Shown here piece after piece: positions 14,401-23,286 of a stretch of DNA of 64,000 bases. The notes beneath the pieces are model-generated. The model saw nothing but the letters and a program-made list of their open reading frames with translations, had not been told where the DNA came from and made no database searches. The position numbers were made by a program, and so were the translations under genes. Source of the stretch: Asterias rubens (lineage: Eukaryota > Echinodermata > Asteroidea > Forcipulatida > Asteriidae). The DNA is taken from positions 18,359,994 to 18,423,993 of the forward strand of contig NC_047062.1 in the NCBI RefSeq assembly GCF_902459465.1, given 5' to 3'. Positions within the stretch are counted from its first letter, which is position 1. Every line of letters starts with the position of its first letter.

Positions 14401-15915
14401 AGGTGAGCCCCTGACAAGAGCTAATCGAACGATCACACTCGCCCTCTTGCGGTAATGGCATGCACCTCGGGTCACCCCCAAGTGACCCTCCCCACAAGCA
14501 GTGCACTGGGGGCTGACCCAGGTGAGCCCCTGGAATGATGTCAAAGCTATTGGAACGCACCGGGGGCAGACCGTGGTTGACCCAGGGAAGCTAAACAAAC
14601 ACACCCTTAATAACTAAAGTCTTTTTTCGTTCTAACCAGCCTCTTACGTGTACTTATCATAAATCAATTGCAAGGTAACAAACACTTTGGGTTTTTTTCT
14701 GTGAGATTTGCCGAAATATTGGGCCCCAATCTCCCATTGAAGCCAGCAGCTTCCCTATTCGAGGGTACCCAGGCAGATCCTGTAGTGAAGTTGTGATGAC
14801 TTGGGCAATGAAGATGTCTCAGTGGTCTCTCTCCATGCTTTTCACCTCTGTGGATCCCACCTCGAACATGTGGATTGGGTTTTTCAGTCCCTACCTGACT
14901 GCTTGGGTTTTATCTCCCTCGTCACAACTGAAACTTCTACATTGTTTTCTCTACAAAAAGTTGGTGTGATGTTTACGTTAGGATACCCTGCCGACAATTT
15001 AATTCAGACTCAGAGTTTGACTGAATCATCGAGCGTGTGGGTCAGATTTTCGGCCGTGACACAAGGCACTGAACCATAATTACTTCTCCTCACCCAGGTG
15101 TATAAAATGGGAACCTTAGAGGGATTAGGCAACCTTAAAGGCAGTGGACACTATTGGTAATTACTCAAAATAATTATTAGCATAAAACCTTTCTTAGTGA
15201 CGAGTAATGGGGAGAGGTTGATGGTATAAAACATTGTGAGAAACAGCTCCCTCTGGAGTGCCATAGTTTTCGAGAAAGAAGTAATTTTCCACGAATTTGA
15301 TTTTGAGACCTCAAGTTTAGAACTTGAGGTCTCGAAATCAACCATCTAAACGCACACAACTTCGTGTGACAAGGGTGTTTTTTTCTTTCATTATTATCTC
15401 GCAAGTTCGGTGACCAATTGAGCTCAAATTTTCACAGGTTTGTTATTTTATGCATATGTTGAGATACACCAACTGTGAAGGCTAGTCTATGACAATTACC
15501 AATAGTGTCCACTGCCTTTAAGAAGCTTGAGTTTGTATGCCCCCAAGGAGTTGAGAAATAGATAATAATGTAAAATACTAAGGTATGTGTGCTATAGACA
15601 TGATAGACTCTGTAAGTCTCGGGCGTATTTGAACATAGGGACCAATTTGTACGTAACTTTGTTTCATGGAAGAAATGTAGGTATGAAAATTGGTCCCCAA
15701 AATGTTCCAGTAAGCGCAACAGTCATATAAGTCCTTGAAATGTTGAGCTGTTTGTTTATTTATTTCGATGTCCTTTGTTTCTACAGCTTGTCAATCGATA
15801 CCAAGCATCAGATTGGATCAACTCCCTGGCAGTGGCGGATCTGGACAAGAACGGAGAGCAGGAGATTTTAATCGGCTGTCGAGATGGATGGCTGCATGCC
15901 CTCAGACCTTTATGA
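6074..15915 (+). CDS. Eight-exon beta-propeller (WD/FG-GAP-like) protein, 348 aa, family unnamed
   Basis: Exons are 6074-6159, 7465-7567, 9021-9216, 10641-10744, 12023-12190, 13345-13467, 14179-14316 and 15787-15915. Each has GT/AG borders and the phases join exactly into 349 codons including TGA at 15913. The protein starts MPHKTSLQTLWK and is built of short blade-like motifs: DYIVVGCEDGIIRMYDI, ADLIAGDSRGTMTIF, SLLAGDTGGVINALL, NYILASDDRCNLHF, QVALGGKDGSIFIM and, at the C-terminus, DLDKNGEQEILIGCRDGW. G-x-x-D/S-G repeats and the DLDKNG loop (FG-GAP/VCBS-like) indicate one beta-propeller of about seven blades. There is no signal peptide or membrane segment, so a cytosolic scaffold is likely. 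I do not recognise the family; it did not resemble ITFG2 or KPTN in my comparison. The start is the first ATG in frame with exon 2; an upstream 5' UTR exon is possible. Confidence 0.82.
6491..6630. mobile_element. Short hairpin MITE family B, copy 1
   Basis: A roughly 140-bp palindromic element whose ends read TTTCCGTATGGCGCCACC and its inverse, around an AT-rich core with GATATGAAATAATATA. The right arm has an extra GGTGGC. Two further copies lie at 37385-37500 and 38138-38277. Confidence 0.8.
6745..7012. mobile_element. MITE-like hairpin with CGCCACCAATTTTA arms
   Basis: ACCTCGCCACCAATTTTA at about 6800 is matched in inverse by TAAATTGGTGGCGACG (about 6916) and TAAATTGGTGGTGAGG (about 6975). 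The two right arms suggest a nested or duplicated insertion. No coding capacity. Confidence 0.55.
8110..8436 (+). mobile_element. Retroelement 3' end with (TTGA)n tail
   Basis: A T-rich segment carries TTACAAGCTTTGCTTTAATG and GGGCCATGCCTCC and ends in a run of TTGA units at 8404-8436. A short tetranucleotide tail with no poly(A) is typical of L2/CR1-like LINEs and the SINEs they mobilise. No coding remains. Confidence 0.5.
8532..8904. mobile_element. MITE family A, copy 2
   Basis: Same family as 5174-5540, inserted in intron 2 of the propeller gene. Left end AAGACACTGGACAG, right end GTGTCCACTGCCTTT. Confidence 0.8.
9555..9960 (+). mobile_element. Decayed tRNA-derived SINE fragment
   Basis: The segment keeps the body phrase CACTTGTGTCCTGGGGCAAG and GTTAAAGAACCCAG, shared with the better-preserved SINE at 51326-51768. 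The tRNA-like head is largely lost. Confidence 0.45.
10149..10529. mobile_element. Highly palindromic MITE, TTAAAGGAACACGTTGC ends
   Basis: A 380-bp element that folds along its whole length: TTAAAGGAACACGTTGC on the left against GGCAATGTGTTCCTTAA on the right, then ACGAGTTGGTCT against AGACCAACTCG. The central stem is TAACACGGTCGGCCATTTAT against ATAAATGGCCGACCGTGTTA around a short loop. It ends about 110 bp upstream of propeller exon 4. No open frame of interest. Confidence 0.85.
11372..11663. mobile_element. MITE related to family A
   Basis: Ends read TAAAGCCAATGGACACTTTC and its approximate inverse GAAAGTGTACAATGGCTTT. The interior shares AAAATAACAAACCTGTGAAA with family A, so it is a sister subfamily about 290 bp long in intron 4 of the propeller gene. 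Confidence 0.65.
11684..11722. repeat. (TTA)n microsatellite
   Basis: An uninterrupted run of about ten TTA/ATT trinucleotides, then one interruption and two more, directly downstream of a MITE. Confidence 0.9.
11800..11943. mobile_element. Truncated MITE family A half-copy
   Basis: Only one half of the element remains: TTTCAGAGGGAGCC, then ACCAATAGTGTCCAGTGCCT at the outer end. The partner terminus is missing. Confidence 0.65.
12714..12836. promoter_or_regulatory. Palindrome carrying two divergent histone-type 3' stem-loops
   Basis: A 120-bp inverted repeat in intron 5 of the propeller gene. The minus strand (12749-12734) reads GGCTCTTTTCAGAGTC and the plus strand (12799-12814) reads ATCTCTTTTCAGAGCC. 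Both match the replication-dependent histone 3'-end stem-loop (GGCTCTTTTCAGAGCC) in loop and upper stem, and both are followed by ACCACTCCTTCAA. The plus side continues CAAGAAA (12825-12831), which resembles the histone downstream element bound by U7 snRNA. No histone coding lies between or beside them. It may be a relic of a divergent histone gene pair or a hairpin element that captured the signal. Confidence 0.6.
13555..13760 (+). mobile_element. Decayed SINE fragment
   Basis: GTGTCCTTAAGCAAGACACT and the following GACGTAAAGCAATCGGTCCC match the body of the SINE at 51326-51768. It lies in intron 6 of the propeller gene and its ends are unclear. Confidence 0.5.
14351..14609. mobile_element. 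GC-richer MITE family C, copy 1
   Basis: A 259-bp element with inverted ends TAAGGGTGTGTTCGATTAG and CTAAACAAACACACCCTTA, and sub-terminal CTTCCCTGGGTTGACC in both arms. A second copy in opposite orientation lies at 27811-28053. It stands out from the AT-rich surroundings by base composition. No coding capacity; the target duplication is not clear. Confidence 0.75.
15135..15521. mobile_element. MITE family A, copy 3 (near-intact)
   Basis: The best-preserved copy, with perfect outer ends TTAAAGGCAGTGGACAC and GTGTCCACTGCCTTTAA. Internal CCTCAAGTTTAGAACTTGAG forms a hairpin. It lies in the last intron of the propeller gene, about 265 bp before exon 8. Confidence 0.9.
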
Positions 15916-16550
15916 GGTGGGGACACAATTTATCTGGACTCTTTTAAGGACTGTTACGAACAGTTATAACCATTCATTGGTTTTATGTGATGCTGTGTAG
16001 ACCTGGAATTTCACCTTCGAGAGGGCAAGGCCACTTTTCCAGTTTGAAAAGAGGACACTTTCACTGGAATGTCTACAGGGAAGCTCTTGGAGGGGCACCT
16101 AGGCCACGACCAGGGGCCACAGAGGTCATGGCCTCCATGTAACTCCAGGCCTGACATTGACCTCTTGTTGAGCAGGGGCCACAGAGGTCATGGCCTCCAT
16201 GTAACTCCAGGCCTGACATTGACCTCTTGTTGACCAGGGGCCACAGAGGTCATGGCCTCCATGTAACTCCAGGCCTGACATTGACCTCTTGTTGAGCAGG
16301 TTTAACTGTATGGTGTGGTGTGGATCCAGAGAGTGGTTTGCCGTGGGGGAATAAGAGTGATTGGACTGGGAGGCTGGAGGCCACTAACCCAGTCGGCATT
16401 TCTGTAACGAGGTAATTGGTTCATGTTGATGGGAATAATGACCCCTTTCTCGACAAATAGTGGTCCATGGTGGGTCTCTACTTGTTCAACATTACAGAGG
16501 TAAATGACAACAAAGGGTATCTTCAATAAATTGCTTCTTGCAACATGTGT
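15916..16550 (+). other. 3' UTR of the propeller gene with poly(A) signal
   Basis: Non-coding sequence after the TGA at 15915. An AATAAA at 16525-16530 is the first canonical poly(A) signal I find on this strand, giving a 3' UTR of about 630 nt. The predicted UTR contains the 63-bp tandem repeat at 16111-16299. Confidence 0.5.
16111..16299. repeat. 63-bp tandem repeat, three copies
   Basis: Units starting CAGGGGCCACAGAGGTCA begin at 16111, 16174 and 16237. They are almost identical, with CAGG and GAGCAGG junction variants. The array lies in the predicted 3' UTR of the propeller gene. Confidence 0.9.
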
Positions 16551-16689
16551 GGTAAATTCCAACTTGGTTAGCATCTCCAAAAGGACAATGTGGGCTATTC
16601 ATTGTTATGTATTTATATGAATCAAGTTTTGCTCTTACATGCACAACCTTGTATTTTTATCAACGTACACAATACATTATACACTTTTT

Positions 16690-17010
16690 CAAGCAAAAAT
16701 TGCCAAGTACAATGTACACAAGGCTATGTAGCCTTGTGACTTTTTCAGGCAAAAATTGCTAAGTAGCCTTGTGACTTTTTCAAGCAAAATTGCTAAGTAC
16801 ATACATGTAAGGCTACAAGCCTTGTTACTTTTTTCAAGCAAAAATTGCTAAGTACAGAAGGCTATTTATTTTCAAGCAAAAATTTTCAAGCAAAAAGTAC
16901 ACAAGGCTATGGCCTTGTGACTCTTTCAAGCAAAAATTGCTAAGTGTACAAGGCCTTGTGACTTTTTCAACCAAAAATTGCTAAGTACACAAGGCTATAG
17001 CACGCCATTT
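16690..17010. repeat. Irregular hairpin minisatellite (locus 1)
   Basis: Degenerate units of TTTTTCAAGCAAAAATTGC, then TAAGTACACAAGGCTAT and AGCCTTGTGAC. Each unit contains AAGGCTA...TAGCCTT, so each can fold back. The same vocabulary occurs at 18920-19270 and 40185-40865, and a divergent form at 22480-22935. Confidence 0.8.
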
Positions 17011-17217
17011 GAATGTGACATGAATATGATCTAAACATTAAATTACTCGTAACCAAAAACAAACTGGTATCCTTCTAGAGAGATTTAGTTTGACGCGGTG
17101 CTTGGTTACCAGTTACTCGTCCCTTCTGTATGTTCTTTGCGTATTTTATTTGGAATTGAGGGACACAGTTTTTGAAATGGTGTCTATGTAGTTGTACTAC
17201 CTTATTTAGACACATTT

Positions 17218-18534
17218 GTTATGCTACTCTCACACTTGGGCGAATATTCTTGCGAATATGGATATTTGAAATTTGCGGTGAATTCGCCCAAAATTTGCAA
17301 ATTGATAGTGAATATTTTCACGTTCGCCCTCGGTCACCCCTTGACCTGTCCGTACCAATATGTTACAAATTTTTACGAATGCTTAACAATGCTAGCCAAT
17401 GATTGCCAATGCCGTACAATAGCTTACGAAAGTTGCCAATGCTTACGCACGCTTTACCAACGTTACTAAGGGCTACCAATGCTTACGAAAATCTACGGCG
17501 AATGACTGTCTTGGCAACATTCGCTGAAATTAAAAAGCGCTTCCCAATGCTGTTTCACACTGTTGCGAATAATACTAGAGTGAATGTGCTTACGAATGAA
17601 AATATTTGACAATCGCTCATACTTTGCAACATTCGCCGTGTCTTCGTAAGCGTTCGTAAAAAATTCAGAGCGGTTAACCGTCACGCCCCATCTCCTTACG
17701 AAGATCGGTCAATTTACAAACCGTTTTTTTTTTTATTTCAGCGAATGTTGCGAAGACGGTCATTCGCCTCATCATTCGTGGGCATTGGTAAGCCATTGTT
17801 AACGTCTGTAAAGCATGCGTAAGCGTTGGCAACATTCGTAAAGGCACCTGTAAGGCGTTTGAACCTTGGCGGGTCCCCTTTCTTACAAATGTGGTGTTGG
17901 TGTTTGTCAAACGAACAAGTGGCCAGAGCGAGATTCGCCCCGGTATTTATAGCAATCGCGTCCGCGTAATCCATTGTTCGGAAATTAGTCAGAAAATGGC
18001 AAGACATTGGCCACGATGGTAAGACATTCGTAACATTCCTAAGTGCATTATTAACGTTTGTAAGCCCTTTCGTAAGCATTCGCAAAGCATTCGTAACATT
18101 CGTTAGCAATCGCTTCATTTGTTTGAAATTGTAGGTAAGCTCAGTCGCGACATGCGCAACGTTCGTTGCCTATTTGTAAGGCATTGGCTAGCATTGTCAA
18201 GCGTTGGTAAGCATTCATCATATATTGTTAAGGAGAGGTCGAGGGGTGACCAAGATGAAAATATTCACCATCCAAAAGTAATTAATTGTTTGGCAAGTTC
18301 ACTGCAAATGTAAACATTTTTATTCGCAAGAATTTATTCATAATCGCAAGGACATTCACCACATTTTGATTGAGTGATCTTCGAAAAGAGGTGGAGAATG
18401 ACTAGTGAACGTTCCGAAATTGTTACCAACGCTTACGAAACACGGCGAATGTTGAGAAGTTTGAGCGATTGTCAAATAATTCCATTCGTAAGCCCATTCT
18501 CTAGCATATTTTCCCTAGTGTGAGAGTAGCATTA
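17218..18534. mobile_element. Foldback-type DNA element, 1.3 kb, TTA target duplication
   Basis: Outer ends are TGCTACTCTCACACTTGGG on the left and the inverse CCCTAGTGTGAGAGTAGCA on the right. TTA flanks both sides, a TWA-type duplication consistent with PIF/Harbinger-like insertion. The arms are inverted over long distances: GCGAATGACTGTCTTGGC (about 17499) against the inverse at about 17750, and TTGCCAATGCTTACGC (about 17433) against 17817. GGTCACCCCTTGACCT (about 17332) pairs with 18236. The right arm is longer by several hundred bases. Both arms are packed with GCTTACGAA/TTCGTAAGC and ATTCGC/GCGAAT motifs. No transposase frame is present, so it is non-autonomous. Confidence 0.75.
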
Positions 18535-18919
18535 AGACGCAGTTTTCTTTTAAAGTATGACAGAAATAGCTAAAAGCTTGTGATTTTTAGTTTAATTTGC
18601 CACCTTTTCTTATATTTAGGTATCTGTCTTTATATTATATGTAAATCAACTAATTAAGAATAACAATTAGTATTCACTAGATATTATTTCTTAAATTAGC
18701 CCAAAACACCTAATATTATTGCTTTGAACATCCAACTGTGCTTTTATGTATTCTATGTGTAATGTTTAAAATTATGAACAATTAAAACAAAATTATAAAC
18801 ATGTACATCGTATGTTTGCTTTGAAAGTTATATTTTTATTGATGTTCGTATCTTTGTTTGGCAGCTGACAAGTTGGAAGACAATTTGTTACTTCAAATAA
18901 TTACACAGAAACCAAAATA

Positions 18920-19270
18920 ATGTTCTTGTGATTTTTTTTGAGCGAAAAGTTCACAAGGCTATTATTGCCTTGTGATTTTTTTTGAAGAAAAAGTTCACTC
19001 AACGGAAAGTTCACATAGCCTTATGATTTCTTTTCAAGCGGAAATTTTACAAGGCTAGTGAAATTTCGCTCAGAAAAAAAAGTCTATGGCCTTGTAAACT
19101 TTTCACTCTAAAATATTCATAAGGCTATATAAAGCCTTATGAACTTTTCGCTCGAAAAACGTCACGCCTTGTGATGTTTTTCGAACGAGAACCTTTCGCT
19201 CGATAAAAAAATACACCCGCTCGAAAAAATAGCCCTGTAAACTTTTCGGTCGAAAAAAATCATAAGGCTA
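18920..19270. repeat. Irregular hairpin minisatellite (locus 2)
   Basis: Degenerate units with TTTTTTGAGCGAAAAGTTC, then ACAAGGCTAT and GCCTTGTGA, in both orientations. This is the CGAAAA-bearing variant of the family at 16690-17010. Confidence 0.7.
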
Positions 19271-19499
19271 TATTTGGTAAAAATGCTGGACTTTACCCCT
19301 TATAGTTTTTGAAGTTTTACCCCAACTTTCAGGTAAAAATAAAAAATAACACTAACTCCCTAATTATTGCTTCAAATATTATTATTGGCTTCTGTAAAAA
19401 GGCTTCAGAAAAGCCTACTGCATCATGAAGAGCAGAACATCGCACCTTAAAAACAAAATTAGGAAAAGTTGAGTTAAGTGCTGGCCTCACCCCCTATGA

Positions 19500-20426
19500 T
19501 TGTTCAAATTTCGGCCAATAAAAGGATGTTCGTACTACGTCACGCGCATGCATATCGAGCAAGGCATGCTGGGGAAAAATGGCGCGGCAAGATCGATCAC
19601 CCCTGGGAACGAGGTTTATGCACCCCTTTACTCCGATCCCCGCGGCCATTTTCTTTCTGAGCGCAGACATCGTGTGTTCAGCTCCACGTGTGTGGTGAAA
19701 AAGCAGATTTTCTGCAACATTTTACATCGAAAACCGACATCAAAATTCAACAACATCCACGATGATAACTGCACGGATGTTCATAGAATCTTCTTAATCA
19801 GGTAAGTGATTCATGTGTTGATGCAAAAGAGGAAATTTGAGGGGGTTTCTAAAGATTGTCTTGGCAATACAGTCAAATTGCTGTCAGCTAATGATATAAC
19901 CTCAACACAAATCGAAGAAACATAGATTGTGTTAAAATTGATTAAACCACTGAATTCTCGCTCAATACAAGTGAGGAAAATATTGTTAGGGACGGATATT
20001 TTTGTTGAAACATTGACCCACATCGATTTTGATGATGAATTCTAACACTTTGCACTACACGTTTTTTGTTTCTCCAATTCCTTCAATGCAAGTGTTTAGA
20101 GTAAATTCACAGGGCGCACATATTTTTCTATGAATTGTTTTCTTGTGTGTTGGGAATTAGATTTGACGACATGAAGTACTGTACATGTCATGTATATGTC
20201 ATATGTGGAGACAATTTAAAGGCCTGTCCTGATGAAGTAAAATTTCCCAATGCCTTATACTTTCTCATTATGTATGAACACTAATTTACATCCATACTTA
20301 TTTATATAATATAATTTTGTTCTTTTTCAGTGTTCTTGGAATCTGAATGTTTCCCTTTCATCAGAAGTGTATGCTGCCTCTCCCTGCATCTCAGCAGTCT
20401 TTCCAGTCACAACAGCAGTCACTGAG
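19500..20426 (+). ncRNA. Possible promoter plus two 5' exons of an unidentified transcript
   Basis: The segment 19520-19700 is unusually rich in CpG for this window and carries AAAATGGCGCGGC, a YY1-like initiator motif. A strong donor ATCAG|GTAAGTG follows at 19801, and an acceptor TTCTTTTTCAG at 20330 begins a 96-nt exon (20331-20426) ending CTGAG|GTACAAG. The second exon holds a short frame MFPFHQKCMLPLPASQQSF. I find no later coding exon, so this may be a long noncoding RNA or the start of a gene whose further exons I cannot see. Confidence 0.35.
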
Positions 20427-20937
20427 GTACAAGCCTCAACCGTTCTGTAAGGCAACCAAAATGTATATTTCTATTACTAGCTGTAGGGCCATAATAATTT
20501 ATACCAACACATTTGCCCAAATTTCCCTCATACTTTTTTTCTTCTCCTAAGACCCACATTATTTATGACTTCTTCTTTTTTGTGGGGCCTCCGAAGAATC
20601 CGTTAAATTTCTATTAAAAACTTTCATTTAGGTGAGCCCTTCTTCTCGATGATATGTTCATACTTTCCCTCAAGAGCCAAACATCATGCCTGTATTACAG
20701 GCTAAGCATCGTCAATTCGATACTAAGCAACCCTTGAGGTCATTACCTAATATTGTGAATGAGCATTTTTGGAGTTTTGCAACTGATTCTAGTTCACCAA
20801 AAGGAACGATTACACTGTATTTCTGTACTTGCAAACATGGAATTACTGTTCACGAATAGTATGTAACTCTACCCCCCGCCCCAAGGATGTTGAAAAAAAA
20901 ATTAGCTTTATAATTTTGAATACATCCTATTAAATAG

Positions 20938-21285
20938 GTGTACTTGGTAGTTACTCCAAAAAGTAATTACCATGAAAACGATAGAGCACTGGTCATGTTG
21001 ATGTAAAAACAATGTTGTTGGAAAAACATCCTTTAAAGTAAAATGTAGTTTTAGGGAAAGTGGTAATTTTTTGTTCACCCCTCAAAAAATTAAATCTGAA
21101 AAAGGCTTCAGGCAATGCATCTGAAAGCACACAATTTTGTGCATGGAAGGTAGATTTCCTTTCATATTTTGTTTTCAACTTTGATGACCATTTGAACCAC
21201 AACTTTCACTGGTTTGTTATTTATGCATTTATTGAGGCACACCAAGTGACTGGTGTTTGATAATTACCAAAAGTATCCCCAATCT
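20938..21285. mobile_element. Diverged MITE of the family A superfamily
   Basis: It shares TTGGTAGTTACTCC at the left, GGTTTGTTATTTATGCAT in the interior and TAATTACCAAAAGTATCCCC at the right with the family A/D elements, but the termini have drifted. Confidence 0.6.
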
Positions 21286-22430
21286 TTATTATTTTCTAAA
21301 AGTTACTTTTAATTACTTCATCAACACCTAGAAGGGGAATAGGGGATCATCAAAGCCGTTCATAGACCCAATAATTGTCCAAATATTAGGATTCATCAGA
21401 AAATAATAAGCAAACCAGACTAGATTGTTTATTTGAATTTTCAAGACTTTATTTGAACAAACTCATGTTTTCCAAAGAAAGAAAACAATAACATCAGTTA
21501 GTGCATCCACACTGTTAGACATTAACCCCCACCCACCCCTACCTCAAGAACTTGATAATGACTAAGTTATATGTTATGTTTCTGGAATGTTTTAATTAAA
21601 ACAATTTTTGTTTTTGGGGTGCTTTGGCACTCCTATTGCTTCCTTACTATTCATTTTGATAGTTGCTTAAATTGATGGTTAGAAATGTGCCAGTTGATGT
21701 GAAATTACTTAAACCTCATTGAAATTATTTCAAAATGTTTTTTTTTTTTTTTTATGCACTTGTCAAGTGCCACAATTCAAAAATTGTATTTGTAAAATCA
21801 AATACAGCTTTCAATTCATACTTGTATTTATTAAAAGTATTGAAAATGTGTATAGTTTCAAAATTCAACTTAAACCCCCAAACCAGTTAAGAATTTATCC
21901 GAGAAGAAACATCAGCTGGCAAATGACAACCATAGCTAAGAAATATAAATGATCAACCAAGGAAGAACTGTAACCTGTTTTTTCCAAAAGGAGTCCACAT
22001 GGCTAACAAAAAAACTAGTCTCATGAAAACATAAATTAACTATTTGGTCTCCACAAACTTGTAAAATAATTGTTTGTGCTTTTTCAGAATATTTACAGAA
22101 TCAAAGCGTTTTTTGGTTTCTTTTCAAAGAAATCTAATTAAATTTGACTCCTTTATGGTCTACAGGTTGCATTTCTTACTTATAAAGAAGGTACAACATT
22201 GGTATTCATATACACACATGTACTGCATATAGAGTGCACAAATTTGGACACAAAAAATATCATCTAAACTTTGCAGCGTTTCAAAACAAATTTTCCATCA
22301 AGTGGACATTTGTATGAATGTTTACTTGCATGCTTACCAAAATTTAAGCTAATGCATGTTCGCTAAATTCCCGCATTAAACTTATAAGTTAAATTCACAA
22401 TAGCGTAACTACCAATGTTGTATCTTCTGT
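21286..22430. other. AT-rich stretch, no gene seen
   Basis: No domain-bearing frame and no clear splice-site pair with coding potential on either strand. Homopolymer runs are common (T-run at 21738-21753). Confidence 0.5.
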
Positions 22431-22439
22431 AAAGGCCGC

Positions 22440-22990
22440 ATCTTATAGCTTGTTCTGTGACTTTATAATCTCAATCTTTGAAAGTTTTTGAAGTCAAAAA
22501 TGGCTAAGTCCACAAAGGGACACAGAGAGTCAAAAATTAACTAAGTCCAAAAAAAGACAAACATTGACTATGAGTTTCTGCTCAAAAAATTACTAAGTAC
22601 AAACAATGGCTAGTGTTTTTGGTCAAAAAATGACTAAGTCCACAAAAGGACACAGAAAGTCAATAATTACAAAGTGTTTTTGTCAAAAAATGACTAAGTC
22701 CAAAAATAGACTAAGTACAAACATTGACTATGAGTTTCTGCTCAAAAAATTACTAAGTACAAACAATGGCTAGTGTTTTTGGTCAAAAAAATGACTAAGT
22801 CCACAAAAGGACACAGAAAGTCCAAAAAAAGACTAAGTACAAACATTGACTATGAGTTTCTGCTCAAAAAATTACTAAGTACAAACAATGGCTAGTGTTT
22901 TTGGTCAAAAAATGACTAAGTCCACAATGGGACTCCATTTTATTGTTATTTAAAGTCACAACAAGCTATAAGACGATACCTTTAATAAGG
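22440..22990. repeat. Tandem repeat bounded by an inverted repeat
   Basis: Roughly 120-bp units containing GACTATGAGTTTCTGCTC and TACTAAGTACAAACAATGGC repeat three to four times between 22495 and 22935. The array is enclosed by GCATCTTATAGCTTGTTC (about 22438) and its inverse AACAAGCTATAAGACGAT (about 22961). Enclosure by inverted ends makes it resemble a mobile element with an expanded core. Confidence 0.75.
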
Positions 22991-23286
22991 GGCTGCATTC
23001 CATTTTGATGTACCTAGCAATATAATCTTATTTGAATTTGACGCCTTGTATAAGTGTCATATGCAAATTTCTCGTTGATTACATTGTTGGTGTACATTAC
23101 TATGGGATACAGTCTCTTCTGCACCCCTATAGGGGGTGTACTTGGTTGATCATGATTTTAATAATAGGGGGGGTAGGGCCAAACTTTTTACGCAGTTAAT
23201 TTCGAACCGTACAACGGCACGAGAAATATTTTTGGCTGACTTAGTCTATATAAAAAAGGCAATTTTTAAGGGATTTTTTTGATTTT

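Noticed and set aside
22440..22990. CRISPR-like repeat/spacer array
   Set aside because: Repeat and intervening sequence are both part of a 120-bp tandem unit; the host is eukaryotic and no cas genes occur.
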